From assembly GCA_016872725.1 (NCBI GenBank), contig VGZC01000022.1:16749-80748 (forward strand): a DNA stretch of 64,000 nucleotides, written 5' to 3'. Shown here piece after piece: positions 31,962 through 39,958 of the stretch. Every line of letters starts with the position of its first letter. Positions within the stretch are counted from its first letter, which is position 1. This DNA is from Planctomycetota bacterium (lineage in GTDB: Bacteria; Planctomycetota; Planctomycetia; Pirellulales; Pirellulaceae). The position numbers and the translations under genes were made by a program. A model generated the notes under the pieces. The model was not told the origin of the DNA and did not search any database. It saw nothing but the letters and a program-made list of their open reading frames with translations.

Positions 31962-33851
31962 TCACGGGCATTTGGTCTGGCGATGGATGGCGAGCAGGGC
32001 TTCGAGCTTATCGACCTGATCGTCGCCTTCCTCGGCCGTGCGTTGCAGGTCGGCCAAAATGCCTTCGCCCTCGCGCCGGGCGACGATCCGATCGTAAGCG
32101 CGGACCAGCAATGTCAGCCGTTCGCGGGTCGAATGTTCGGTCCTTGCCGCCTTGCGCCGCGCCGTCTCGTCGACGTCGACGAGCACATTCTTGAGGTCGG
32201 CGTCCTCGATGTCGGTCATGATCTGCGCGAACGTCAGGGACTCCGTCGCGTGCCAGCGTTCCGCGCACGCTTCGTAGATGCGTCTCGCTTCCTGGGAGGC
32301 GACGAGTTCGGAGGGCAGCGTATCGACAAGTTGTCCGATCAGGGCGGGATCGAGCACCAGGATTTCGAGCAACTCGCGGTCGCGGTCGGGCAGGCCGCGC
32401 GCGGAGAGGGCGAGGTCGGCGGAATCGCCCGGCGAGGCGGAAGGCCCCGGCCCGCGATCCAAACCCCGCGCGGATCGCTCGGCGGCCGGCGAGCCGGCCG
32501 GTGTGGCTCGGCTCCCGCGAATCGCATCGCACCGGGTCGTCAGCGCCGATTCGGAAACGCCGAATCGACGACCCAGCCTCGCGACGATCTGTTGATGCCT
32601 CAGCCGCACGGGCGACGCCGGATCGTCGATCGGTTGGAGGGCGAGTGTCGCGAGGATCTCTTCGAGGGCCACATTGGCCCGGTGCGTGTCGCGCGCGAGA
32701 TCCAGTCCTTCGGTTTCGACGCGGATCTTGTGTTCGATCGCGTCCGGCGCCTCGTCGCACCGCGTACGGAACGCATCGGCGCCGCGATCCCGCAGGAAGT
32801 CGCACGGGTCCAATTCGTCCGGCAGCGTGAGGATGCGCAGATCGAGGTTCGCGGCGAGGAAGAGTTTGAGCACGTCGTTCGCGCGCCGCCGCCCCGCCGC
32901 GTCCCCGTCCAGCACGAGCGTGACGCGATCGACATACCGTTTCAGGACGCGCAGGTGCCGTTCCCCCAGCGCCGTTCCCAGCACGGCCGCGACCTCCGCG
33001 ACGCCGTGCTGAACGGCGGCGATCACGTCGGTGTAGCCCTCCATGATCATGATGTGCCGCGACTTGGCGATCGCGTCGCGCGCCAGGTCGAGTCCGTAGA
33101 GCTGTTCGCTTTTTGAAAACAGGGGCGTTTCCGGCGAGTTGATATACTTCGCGGCGTTCGCATCGTCGTCGCCCGGAAGCACGCGCCCTCCAAACGCGAT
33201 CGTACGCCCCTGCGGATCGCGAATCGGAAAGATGACCCGGTTCCGGAACCGGTCGTAGAACGTCCGGGTGCGCTCGCTGACGGCGACGAGCCCCACCGCC
33301 TGCAGCACGTCGCGGGCGATCCCGTCCCGGCTCGCCTGCTCGAGGATCCATTGCCAGGTCGGCGGCGAGTAACCGATGCGGAACCGGCGGATATTCGGAT
33401 CGCTGATCGAACGCGACGCGACGTAGCGTCGAGCCGTTTCCGCTTCGGGCGCGTTCAGGAGGAACTCATGGAAACGGGCCTCGGCCCACGCCGCCGCGCG
33501 CAACAACGTCCGTTTGTCCCCTGGCCCCTCCGCCGGTGCTGGACCTCCACCCCGACTCGGCAACTCGATGCCCGCGCGATCGGCGAGCCATTGGAGTGCG
33601 TCGCGGAAGTCGATCCCTTCCCGGCGCATGACGAAACTGAAAACATCCCCGCCGATATCGCAAACCCAGCACTTCCAGGACTGGCGTTCCCGGTTCAGAC
33701 GAAGGCTCGGCCGCGAGTCGTTGTGCCAAGGACAGAGCGCCACGAAGTCGCGGCCCTGACTGCGCAGGTCGAGATACCCGCCGACCAGGTCCACGATATC
33801 CGTGGCCTGCCGAACGCGTTCCTTGGCGTCGTGATACGCTCCGAAGGACAC
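31962..33851 (-). CDS. dnaG: DNA primase
   Basis: A 629-residue primase. The N-terminal CHC2 zinc finger has Cys40, His43, Cys61 and Cys64 (CPWHNDSRPS then CWVC). The RNA polymerase/Toprim core includes MIMEGYTDVIAA and the metal-binding LVLDGDAAGRRR. The C-terminal helicase-binding-like helical region ends the protein. It makes RNA primers for Okazaki fragments. The GTG at 33851 is preceded by AGGAG at a good distance. A longer in-frame reading upstream crosses a promoter and is not coding. It is first in the dnaG-rpoD-zinc ribbon series. Confidence 0.95.
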   Translation of the reverse strand: MSFGAYHDAKERVRQATDIVDLVGGYLDLRSQGRDFVALCPWHNDSRPSLRLNRERQSWKCWVCDIGGDVFSFVMRREGIDFRDALQWLADRAGIELPSRGGGPAPAEGPGDKRTLLRAAAWAEARFHEFLLNAPEAETARRYVASRSISDPNIRRFRIGYSPPTWQWILEQASRDGIARDVLQAVGLVAVSERTRTFYDRFRNRVIFPIRDPQGRTIAFGGRVLPGDDDANAAKYINSPETPLFSKSEQLYGLDLARDAIAKSRHIMIMEGYTDVIAAVQHGVAEVAAVLGTALGERHLRVLKRYVDRVTLVLDGDAAGRRRANDVLKLFLAANLDLRILTLPDELDPCDFLRDRGADAFRTRCDEAPDAIEHKIRVETEGLDLARDTHRANVALEEILATLALQPIDDPASPVRLRHQQIVARLGRRFGVSESALTTRCDAIRGSRATPAGSPAAERSARGLDRGPGPSASPGDSADLALSARGLPDRDRELLEILVLDPALIGQLVDTLPSELVASQEARRIYEACAERWHATESLTFAQIMTDIEDADLKNVLVDVDETARRKAARTEHSTRERLTLLVRAYDRIVARREGEGILADLQRTAEEGDDQVDKLEALLAIHRQTKCP

Positions 33852-33996
33852 CGGCGACTCCTGTGGCAAGAGGCCTGCGGGATGGCAAGACCACGGCCGG
33901 AGTGTCACTTCCGTGCAACATGTCCCCTGTGCGTCAGATCGCAAGCCGCCGGTTCTGGGAAACCAGCAGAGCGCGCCTTCCTTAGCACGTGGCCGA

Positions 33997-34025
33997 ATTG
34001 TAACCGCCTCCCGCCAACCGGTCAA
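33997..34025 (-). promoter_or_regulatory. Sigma70-type promoter of the dnaG-rpoD operon
   Basis: On the minus strand TTGACC (34025-34020) and TACAAT (34002-33997) are separated by exactly 17 bases. The expected start is near 33990, giving a 5' UTR of about 140 nt to the dnaG GTG. The remainder of the 406-base divergent spacer (33852-34257) has no real ORF. TTGACG at 34193-34198 might be a -35 for the plus-strand hydrolase gene, but no -10 is convincing. Confidence 0.72.
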
Positions 34026-34257
34026 TCTCGTCTCCGACTCGCCTGAGCGAGGCCCGAGGCCATTCCGGCTGATGTCCGTCGACGATCGAGTCGCCCGGTA
34101 CGCGGAACGGGCGCCGTTCGCCTCCGCGGCGGCGAGGGCTTCGATCGCGCGGCGACGCGCGACGCAATCGGCTCGGCGCGACGCGACGTCCCTTGACGAA
34201 CGGCGCCGGGCCTCCTCCAATGGTCGAAACTCCACAGTCGCGGCGGAGCCCGTTGTC

Positions 34258-34884
34258 ATGAAGGAACCGGCGAGCGATCGAACGATGGCGGGCCTCGCGT
34301 CGCGCAGTCCCGAACTCGCGTCGCGCCGCGACAGCGGTCTGCTCGTCGTCGACATGCAGCAAAAACTGCTCCCCGCCATCCCGCACGCCGATCGCCTCGT
34401 TTGGAACATCGGCCGCCTGCTCGACGGCGCCGCGGCGCTCGACGTTCCCGCGCACGGGACCGAACAGTATCCTGCCGGACTCGGCCCGACGGTTCCCCTT
34501 CTCGCGGCCCGCCTTCCGAGCCTTTCGGAAAAGCGGCGGTTCAGTTGCTGCGGCTGCGACGCGATGCCTTCCGATTGGCCCGCGCGAGGCATCCACCGGA
34601 TGATCGTGGCGGGCATCGAGGCCCATGTCTGCGTGCTGCAGACGGTCGCCGACCTGTTGGCCGAAGGGTATCGCGTGTACGTCGTGGCCGACGCGATCGC
34701 GTCCCGTTCGCCGCGCGACGCCGAGATCGCCCTGCGGCGCATGGACGCCTACGGCGCATCGCTCGTCACGACCGAGATGATCCTGTTCGAATGGTGCGAG
34801 ACGGCGGCCGCCCCCGAGTTCAAAACGATCAGCCGGCTCGTGCGGGAGCCGGGGCCCGAACCCAGCCAGGGAGCCTCCGCGTGA
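34258..34884 (+). CDS. Isochorismatase-like cysteine hydrolase
   Basis: A 208-residue protein with the isochorismatase fold. The catalytic triad is visible: Asp in LLVVDMQ near residue 31, Lys in SEKRRFSC near 88, and Cys in [13 protein letters not shown] near 125. The IEAHVCV segment with the preceding Gly is the usual nucleophile loop. Members hydrolyse nicotinamide, isochorismate, N-carbamoyl compounds and similar amides or ethers, and the substrate here is not clear. ATG 34258 adds about 20 unconserved residues before the core, so a start at 34285 is possible. The end overlaps the GTG of the following aminotransferase by four bases (GTGA), so the two are coupled. Confidence 0.84.
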   Translation: MKEPASDRTMAGLASRSPELASRRDSGLLVVDMQQKLLPAIPHADRLVWNIGRLLDGAAALDVPAHGTEQYPAGLGPTVPLLAARLPSLSEKRRFSCCGCDAMPSDWPARGIHRMIVAGIEAHVCVLQTVADLLAEGYRVYVVADAIASRSPRDAEIALRRMDAYGASLVTTEMILFEWCETAAAPEFKTISRLVREPGPEPSQGASA

Positions 34885-36056
34885 CCGAACTTCCGCCCCT
34901 CGTGAACCCGCCCGTGCGCACGTTGATGGGGCCGGGGCCGAGCGATATCCATCCCCGCGTGCTTGCCGCGCTCGCCCGCCCCACCGTCGGCCATCTCGAT
35001 CCCTACTATCTGCAATTGATGGACGGCTTGCAGGGCATGCTGCGGTCCGTCTTCCACACCCGGAACCGCATGACGTTCGCCGTGAGCGCGACCGGATCGG
35101 CCGGAATGGAAGCGGCGGTCGTGAATCTGGTCGAGCCGGGCGACGCGATGGTGGTCTGCGTGAACGGCGTGTTCGGCGAACGTATGGCCGATGTCGCCGC
35201 GCGAGCCGGCGCCGCCGTGACGCGGATCGACAAGCCCTGGGGCGACGTGTTCGAACCCGACGACCTGAAGCCGGTCCTCGAACGCACGCGCCCGAAAGTG
35301 GTCGGTATCGTCATGGCCGAGACATCGACCGGCGCCTGGCAGCCGATCGAGGAGATCGCTCGGCTCACCCGCGCCCATGACGGGCTCCTGGTCGTGGACA
35401 CGGTCACGGCACTCGGCGGCATCCCGGTCGACGTCGATGGTTGGGGAATCGATGTGGCGTACGCCGGTTCCCAAAAATGCCTTGGTTGTCCGCCGGGCCT
35501 CGCGCCGATCACGTTCAACGAACGAGCCCTGCAAGCCGTGAATGCGCGGAAGAAGAAGGTCCAAAGCTGGTACCTCGACGTCTCGCTGCTCGCCAGCTAC
35601 TGGGGACAGGAACGCGTGTACCACCATACGGGCCCGATCAACATGTCGTACGCGCTCCACGAATCGCTCCGCATCGTGCATGAGGAAGGCCTCGACGCGT
35701 GCCACGCCCGGCACATGCGGCACCATCGAGCGCTCAAGGCCGGGCTCGCCGCGATCGGAATCGGCTACGCCGCGCGCGAGGGCCACCAGCTTCCGATGCT
35801 CAATGCCGTCCGCGTGCCCGACGGTGTGGACGACGCGCGCGTGCGCCGCGGACTGCTCGAACGGTTCGGCATCGAAATCGGCGGAGGGCTCGGCGCGTTC
35901 AAAGGCAAGGTATGGCGCGTCGGACTCATGGGCTACACGGCCCGAGCCGCCAACGTGCTGCTGTTCCTCGGAGCCCTCGAACAGCTCCTGCGCGAACAGG
36001 CCTATGCGTTCGCTCCCGGGTCGAGCATCGCGGCGGCCAACGATGCCTACCTCTGA
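34881..36056 (+). CDS. Class V aminotransferase, alanine-glyoxylate type
   Basis: A 391-residue PLP-dependent enzyme of the alanine-glyoxylate/serine-glyoxylate aminotransferase group. It begins with [17 protein letters not shown], has the [10 protein letters not shown] phosphate-binding segment near 65, the PLP-stacking aspartate in [10 protein letters not shown] near 174 and the Schiff-base lysine in [12 protein letters not shown] near 197. The C-terminus carries [11 protein letters not shown], typical of the subfamily. It probably transfers an amino group to glyoxylate. The GTG start overlaps the upstream hydrolase stop. Confidence 0.9.
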   Translation: MTELPPLVNPPVRTLMGPGPSDIHPRVLAALARPTVGHLDPYYLQLMDGLQGMLRSVFHTRNRMTFAVSATGSAGMEAAVVNLVEPGDAMVVCVNGVFGERMADVAARAGAAVTRIDKPWGDVFEPDDLKPVLERTRPKVVGIVMAETSTGAWQPIEEIARLTRAHDGLLVVDTVTALGGIPVDVDGWGIDVAYAGSQKCLGCPPGLAPITFNERALQAVNARKKKVQSWYLDVSLLASYWGQERVYHHTGPINMSYALHESLRIVHEEGLDACHARHMRHHRALKAGLAAIGIGYAAREGHQLPMLNAVRVPDGVDDARVRRGLLERFGIEIGGGLGAFKGKVWRVGLMGYTARAANVLLFLGALEQLLREQAYAFAPGSSIAAANDAYL

Positions 36057-36165
36057 GCCGGTCCCGACCGCGCGGTTCCCCCGCCCCCCCTTCGCCGACG
36101 CGCGCGGGCCAACCGCGCCTCGCCCCGCTCCCCGCCGCGCGGACACGCGTTCCCCGCCGCATGGC

Positions 36166-36194
36166 TTGCGTCGCTAGCACGGGCTCGCTAGCAT
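36166..36194 (+). promoter_or_regulatory. Probable csrA promoter with two GCTAGC dyads
   Basis: TTGCGT (36166-36171) and TAGCAT (36189-36194) are separated by 17 bases, about 70 bases before the csrA ATG. Two palindromic GCTAGC hexamers lie at about 36173-36178 and 36187-36192, 14 bases apart, the second overlapping the -10. They could be an operator or coincidence. Confidence 0.42.
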
Positions 36195-36264
36195 GATCCG
36201 AGCGAAGCGTGCGGCGCGCCCGGGCGGGTGCGCCGCGAGCCGCCGGGCGCACAGGAAGTTGTCT

Positions 36265-36603
36265 ATGCTGGTGCTGACGCGGAAGGAAGGCGAGCGGATT
36301 CAGATTGGGGACCGGATCACGGTCACGGTCGTTCGAATCGGTCCCCACAGCGTGCGGATCGGCGTCGAGGCGCCGTTGGAAACCGTCGTCATGCGCAAGG
36401 AATTGCTCGCGACCGACCCGCCCGAACGGCGACCGGCGTCCGAGCCCCGCCCCGGTGAGACGCGACCGGAGCCCGCACGACCGAGTACCAATGGTCGCTC
36501 GGCCGTTTCGCCGCGGTCCGAGGCATTTCCTTCGCGACCCGATCCCCATCGATCGTCCGACGACGATCCGGACGATCGATCTTGGGACGACGGCGTCGCC
36601 TGA
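36265..36603 (+). CDS. csrA: Carbon storage regulator CsrA with long C-terminal tail
   Basis: A 112-residue protein. Residues 1 to about 55 are a clear CsrA: MLVLTRKEGERIQIGD, then VTVVRIGPHSVRIGVEAP. CsrA binds GGA motifs in mRNA leaders and changes translation or stability. Typical CsrA proteins are about 60-75 residues, whereas this one has a further 50-60 residues rich in Pro, Arg, Ser and Asp that look disordered (ending DDDPDDRSWDDGVA). The RNA-binding Arg near residue 44 of the consensus is represented in the VMRKE segment. The ATG is preceded by ACAGGAAG. It converges on the FtsQ-like gene. Confidence 0.9.
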   Translation: MLVLTRKEGERIQIGDRITVTVVRIGPHSVRIGVEAPLETVVMRKELLATDPPERRPASEPRPGETRPEPARPSTNGRSAVSPRSEAFPSRPDPHRSSDDDPDDRSWDDGVA

Positions 36604-36657
36604 CGCGACCGGTTCGCGTTTCGCTGCCGGCCGCGGGGAAACGGGCCGCGGGGAGGC

Positions 36658-37632
36658 CTACCGAGTCGGATTGGGTTCGGTGCCGGGCATGGGAGGCGCG
36701 TTCGCGGTCCGCAATCCCGTCGAGTTCCGCACGTCGAGCACGAGCGGTTCCTTGCCCGATGGGTCGAACGGCCCGTTTTGCCGGACGAACTCGGCGATCC
36801 ACTCGACCTTACGCACCGAATCGGGTTCGCCTTGCGGTTCGCTGCCCGGCGCATGGCCCCACAGGACGCGCGACGCGCCGCGGGTCCGCAGTTCATAGGC
36901 CGGCATGCCGCCGGACGACGACGGCTCGACGGCGACGATCCGGTAGAGATTCCATGGAGCCCACGCTTTTTCGAGGACCGCGGCGATGCGCGCCGCGCCG
37001 ACGATCCGTTCGTCGTTCCATACCGTTCCGAGAGGCCCCGACGGCATCGAATAATCGGTTGTGATCTTGGGAAAGCGGTCGAGCAGTCCGCTGTCCCGGT
37101 GGAATCGGTCCTCCGGCAGGACGACGCCGTCCGCATCGACCGGTTCGTACGACAGGATCTTGTTGAAAATGACCTCGACGAGCGCGACGGGACGTCGGTA
37201 TTCGAGTTCCACTTCGACGGCGGCCGGCGCCCGCTTGCGAACGCGGATCACGCGCCGCACCCACGTATGAAGTTCGAAGGCGCGCGCGATCTTCACCGCC
37301 GCCTGCTCGTCCAGGACGTTGACCTCGAGCAGACCGCCGTCCCGGATCGCCTCATGCTTGACGCGCGTCGAGGGATCGATCCAGTCGGGTTGTTCGGTGA
37401 CGATCAGCGATTCCTCGGTCAACCGATGCTCGGGGCGTTCGGCAATCCAATGTCCCCATTGTTTCCAGGCCGCGATCGAGCCGACGGCGACGGCGAGCAC
37501 GAGTCCCGCGATCCAAAGCCACCCGGCTCCAAACACGCCGCGCGCGAATCCGGGGAACCGGGACAAGGCCCTCGCAAAGCCGCGACCGGAGTTCGAGCCT
37601 CCGGTCGATCGTCCTCGTTTTGCGGCGCTCAT
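36658..37632 (-). CDS. FtsQ-like single-pass membrane protein
   Basis: A 324-residue protein with a basic cytoplasmic N-terminus (about 30 residues), one transmembrane segment (LWIAGLVLAVAVGSIAAW near 42-60) and a large extracytoplasmic part. The part after the membrane has a pattern of strands compatible with a POTRA/FtsQ fold, including LHTWVRRVIRVRKRAPAAVE, which resembles the PWV..V.V.R.WP segment of FtsQ. It begins 5 bases after the end of murB, which is the usual dcw order (murB then ftsQ). FtsQ scaffolds the divisome. Sequence similarity to known FtsQ is weak, so the call rests mainly on topology and position. Confidence 0.62.
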   Translation of the reverse strand: MSAAKRGRSTGGSNSGRGFARALSRFPGFARGVFGAGWLWIAGLVLAVAVGSIAAWKQWGHWIAERPEHRLTEESLIVTEQPDWIDPSTRVKHEAIRDGGLLEVNVLDEQAAVKIARAFELHTWVRRVIRVRKRAPAAVEVELEYRRPVALVEVIFNKILSYEPVDADGVVLPEDRFHRDSGLLDRFPKITTDYSMPSGPLGTVWNDERIVGAARIAAVLEKAWAPWNLYRIVAVEPSSSGGMPAYELRTRGASRVLWGHAPGSEPQGEPDSVRKVEWIAEFVRQNGPFDPSGKEPLVLDVRNSTGLRTANAPPMPGTEPNPTR

Positions 37633-37637
37633 CGCGG

Positions 37638-38528
37638 CTACCAGACTTCGAGCGTGGTTTCGAGTTCGATGCCGAGCCGATCGAAGACCGTCTTGCGCAG
37701 GATGTCGACCAGTTTCAGGACGTCGCTCGCCGACGCGCCCGGATGGGCGATCAGGAAATTCGGATCGCGATCGGAGACTTCGGCGTTGCCGACCCGCGTT
37801 CCTTTCAATCCGGCCTGTTCGATGAGCGACGCGGCGGACGCCCAGCTCGGGTTGGCGAAAACCGCCGCCGCGCACTGGCTCGCAAGGGGCTGCGCGGCCT
37901 TCCGCATGATCCACAATTGTTGCATCCGTTGGGTCAACAACGCGGGCTCGCCTCGATCGAGAATGAACTCGGCGCGGAGGATGACGAGGTCGTCGAGATT
38001 GCTTGCGCGGTACGAGAACTGGAGTCCGTCGCGGGCATACGTCTTGGTTTCGCCACGGCGCGTCAACGTCACGACGCCGGCCGTCCATTGACCGATGTCG
38101 GTTCCCTGGGCATTCGTATTCGATTTGAGTGCGCCCCCGATCGTTCCGGGGATTCCGACGAACGATTCGAGGCCGGCGAGTCCTTCACGTACGGCCGTGG
38201 AAACGACATGTCCGAGCCGAGCGCCTCCGCCCGCCGTCACGGTGCGGTCGTTCACCGTTATTTCGGTGAACGCCGGAGCCGTCACGGAGATGACCAGATC
38301 CGGAACGCCCTCGTCGCGCACCAGCAGATTCGATCCTCCCCCGAGGATGCGAACCGGTACGCCGTTCGCATCGCACCGGCGCAGCAGTTCCCGCAATTCG
38401 TCGGCCGTCGTCGGTTCGGCGAAGTACTCGGCGGGACCTCCCAGCCTGAGCCAGGTATGCGGCGCGAGGGGTTCGTTGGCTCGAACCACATGTTCCAGTC
38501 CCTGAAAGATCCGCATGGCGTCATCCAT
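37638..38528 (-). CDS. murB: UDP-N-acetylmuramate dehydrogenase (MurB) homologue with altered active site
   Basis: A 296-residue MurB-type flavoprotein. The FAD-binding features ILGGGSNLLV and GIPGTIGG are present, as is the FSYRAS arginine segment. The region usually reading SCGSVFKRP or AGSFFKNP reads CAAAVFANP, so the proton-donating Ser and the neighbouring Lys are both Ala. The C-terminal Glu of the LEPEV-type motif also appears replaced by Thr (ELETTLEVW). MurB reduces enolpyruvyl-UDP-GlcNAc for peptidoglycan, and this copy may be inactive or mechanistically different. I chose ATG 38528 because GGAG precedes it and the promoter lies just upstream. ATG 38540 is an alternative. Confidence 0.85.
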   Translation of the reverse strand: MDDAMRIFQGLEHVVRANEPLAPHTWLRLGGPAEYFAEPTTADELRELLRRCDANGVPVRILGGGSNLLVRDEGVPDLVISVTAPAFTEITVNDRTVTAGGGARLGHVVSTAVREGLAGLESFVGIPGTIGGALKSNTNAQGTDIGQWTAGVVTLTRRGETKTYARDGLQFSYRASNLDDLVILRAEFILDRGEPALLTQRMQQLWIMRKAAQPLASQCAAAVFANPSWASAASLIEQAGLKGTRVGNAEVSDRDPNFLIAHPGASASDVLKLVDILRKTVFDRLGIELETTLEVW

Positions 38529-38557
38529 CCCCGGCTCCATCGCATGTCATCCGCGCG

Positions 38558-38586
38558 ATAATATGCCGTTCGTTCGGGAGTGTCAA
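38558..38586 (-). promoter_or_regulatory. Near-consensus promoter of murB-ftsQ
   Basis: On the minus strand a perfect TTGACA (38586-38581) is followed after 17 bases by TATTAT (38563-38558). The expected start near 38551 leaves a leader of about 23 nt before the ATG at 38528. This is one of the strongest promoters visible in the window. Confidence 0.75.
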
Positions 38587-38669
38587 TTGTGTTCACCGGG
38601 CCGTGCCGACGCGGTCGACTCCGCGATCGACGCGAACAAGGCCCGTCTTGGGGATTGGGAGGCGGTCGG

Positions 38670-39905
38670 GTGCGGGCGGAAATCCTCTCCATCGGCGATG
38701 AGCTGATCACCGGGCAGCGGCTCGACACGAACAGCGCGTGGCTCAGCGCCCGGCTGCTCGAACTGGGCATCCGCGCGGCGTTCCATACCACGGTCGGCGA
38801 CGACCTCGACTCGAATGTCGATGCGTTTCGGCTCGCCATGGAACGCGCCGACGTCGTTGTCGCCACCGGAGGGCTCGGCCCGACCGCCGATGATCTCACG
38901 CGCGACGCGCTCGCGGCCGCGTGCGACACGGAATTGGACGTCGATCGCGAATCGCTCGACCGGATTACGGCCCTATTCGCGCGGCGAGGGCGGCCGATGC
39001 CCGAGCGCAACCGCGTTCAGGCGCTCGTTCCCCGAGGCGCCCGCCCCATCCCCAATCCCAACGGAACGGCGCCCGGAATCGAGTTGTCGCGCGATCGGGC
39101 GGGTCGAACTCCCGTTTGGTTGTTCGCGCTGCCGGGCGTGCCGGCCGAGATGATCGAGATGTGGCACGCTTCGGTCGCGCCGCGCCTTCAAAGCGAGTTC
39201 CCGCGCCCGCGCGTCTGGAAACACCATGTCGTCAAGTGCTTTGGCGCGGGCGAGAGCGAACTGGAGGCGAGGCTGCCCGATCTGATCCGACGCGGTCGGA
39301 GGCCCGAGGTGGGGATCACGGTGAGCCAGGCGACCATTTCCCTGCGGATCCAGGCGGAAGGAACCGACGAAGGCGAATGCGACGCGTTGATCGCCGAGAC
39401 CCGCGCCGCGATCGATGCCTGTTTGGGAACGCTGGTCTTCGGAACCGGGGACGACGAATTGCAGCACGCCGTCGCGTGCCTCCTTCAGGAACGGAGGTAT
39501 TCGCTCGCCGTCCATGAGTCGGGGACGCAAGGTCGCATCGCCTCATGGTTCGCGGAAGCCGGCGCCCCGTCCGTGTGGCGCGGCGCGATCGTCGAACCCG
39601 ACTCGCCGGGCGAAGCAGACCCGGGTCGACCGGATGCGGAATCCGAACGGGTCATCGAGCGGGCCCGTCGCTGCCGCGATGCGTTCGGCGCGGATATCGG
39701 GCTTGCCGTCGGGCCATGGCCCGCGAACCGTTCATCGAGCGATGGGGCGCGCATCGTGTTCGCGGTCGCCGCGCGCGACGGCGCATTCTCTCAAACCGCC
39801 TCCGTCGCCGGACATCCCGATCTCGTGCGCACGCGCGCCGCGAAGCAGGCGCTGAACGGCCTCCGGTTGTGGCTCCTGCGCGAAACCACGTCCACACGCG
39901 GATAA
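38670..39905 (+). CDS. cinA: CinA-like protein (molybdopterin-binding domain plus degenerate amidase domain)
   Basis: A 411-residue CinA family protein. The N-terminal COG1058 domain begins AEILSIGDELITGQRLDTNS and contains VVVATGGLGPTADDLTRDA, as expected. The C-terminal domain, normally an NMN deamidase with an ESCTGG active-site segment, reads VHESGTQGRIASWFAEAG near residue 275, so the usual Cys-Thr-Gly-Gly is altered. CinA proteins recycle pyridine nucleotides or act as ADP-ribose pyrophosphatases. Here only the N-terminal function seems secure. GTG at 38670 follows GGGAGG. It diverges from murB. Confidence 0.86.
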   Translation: MRAEILSIGDELITGQRLDTNSAWLSARLLELGIRAAFHTTVGDDLDSNVDAFRLAMERADVVVATGGLGPTADDLTRDALAAACDTELDVDRESLDRITALFARRGRPMPERNRVQALVPRGARPIPNPNGTAPGIELSRDRAGRTPVWLFALPGVPAEMIEMWHASVAPRLQSEFPRPRVWKHHVVKCFGAGESELEARLPDLIRRGRRPEVGITVSQATISLRIQAEGTDEGECDALIAETRAAIDACLGTLVFGTGDDELQHAVACLLQERRYSLAVHESGTQGRIASWFAEAGAPSVWRGAIVEPDSPGEADPGRPDAESERVIERARRCRDAFGADIGLAVGPWPANRSSSDGARIVFAVAARDGAFSQTASVAGHPDLVRTRAAKQALNGLRLWLLRETTSTRG

Positions 39906-39958
39906 CCGGCCAACGCCCGGCGCCAAGGACACGATACCGCGGAATCCCTCGGGCGACC

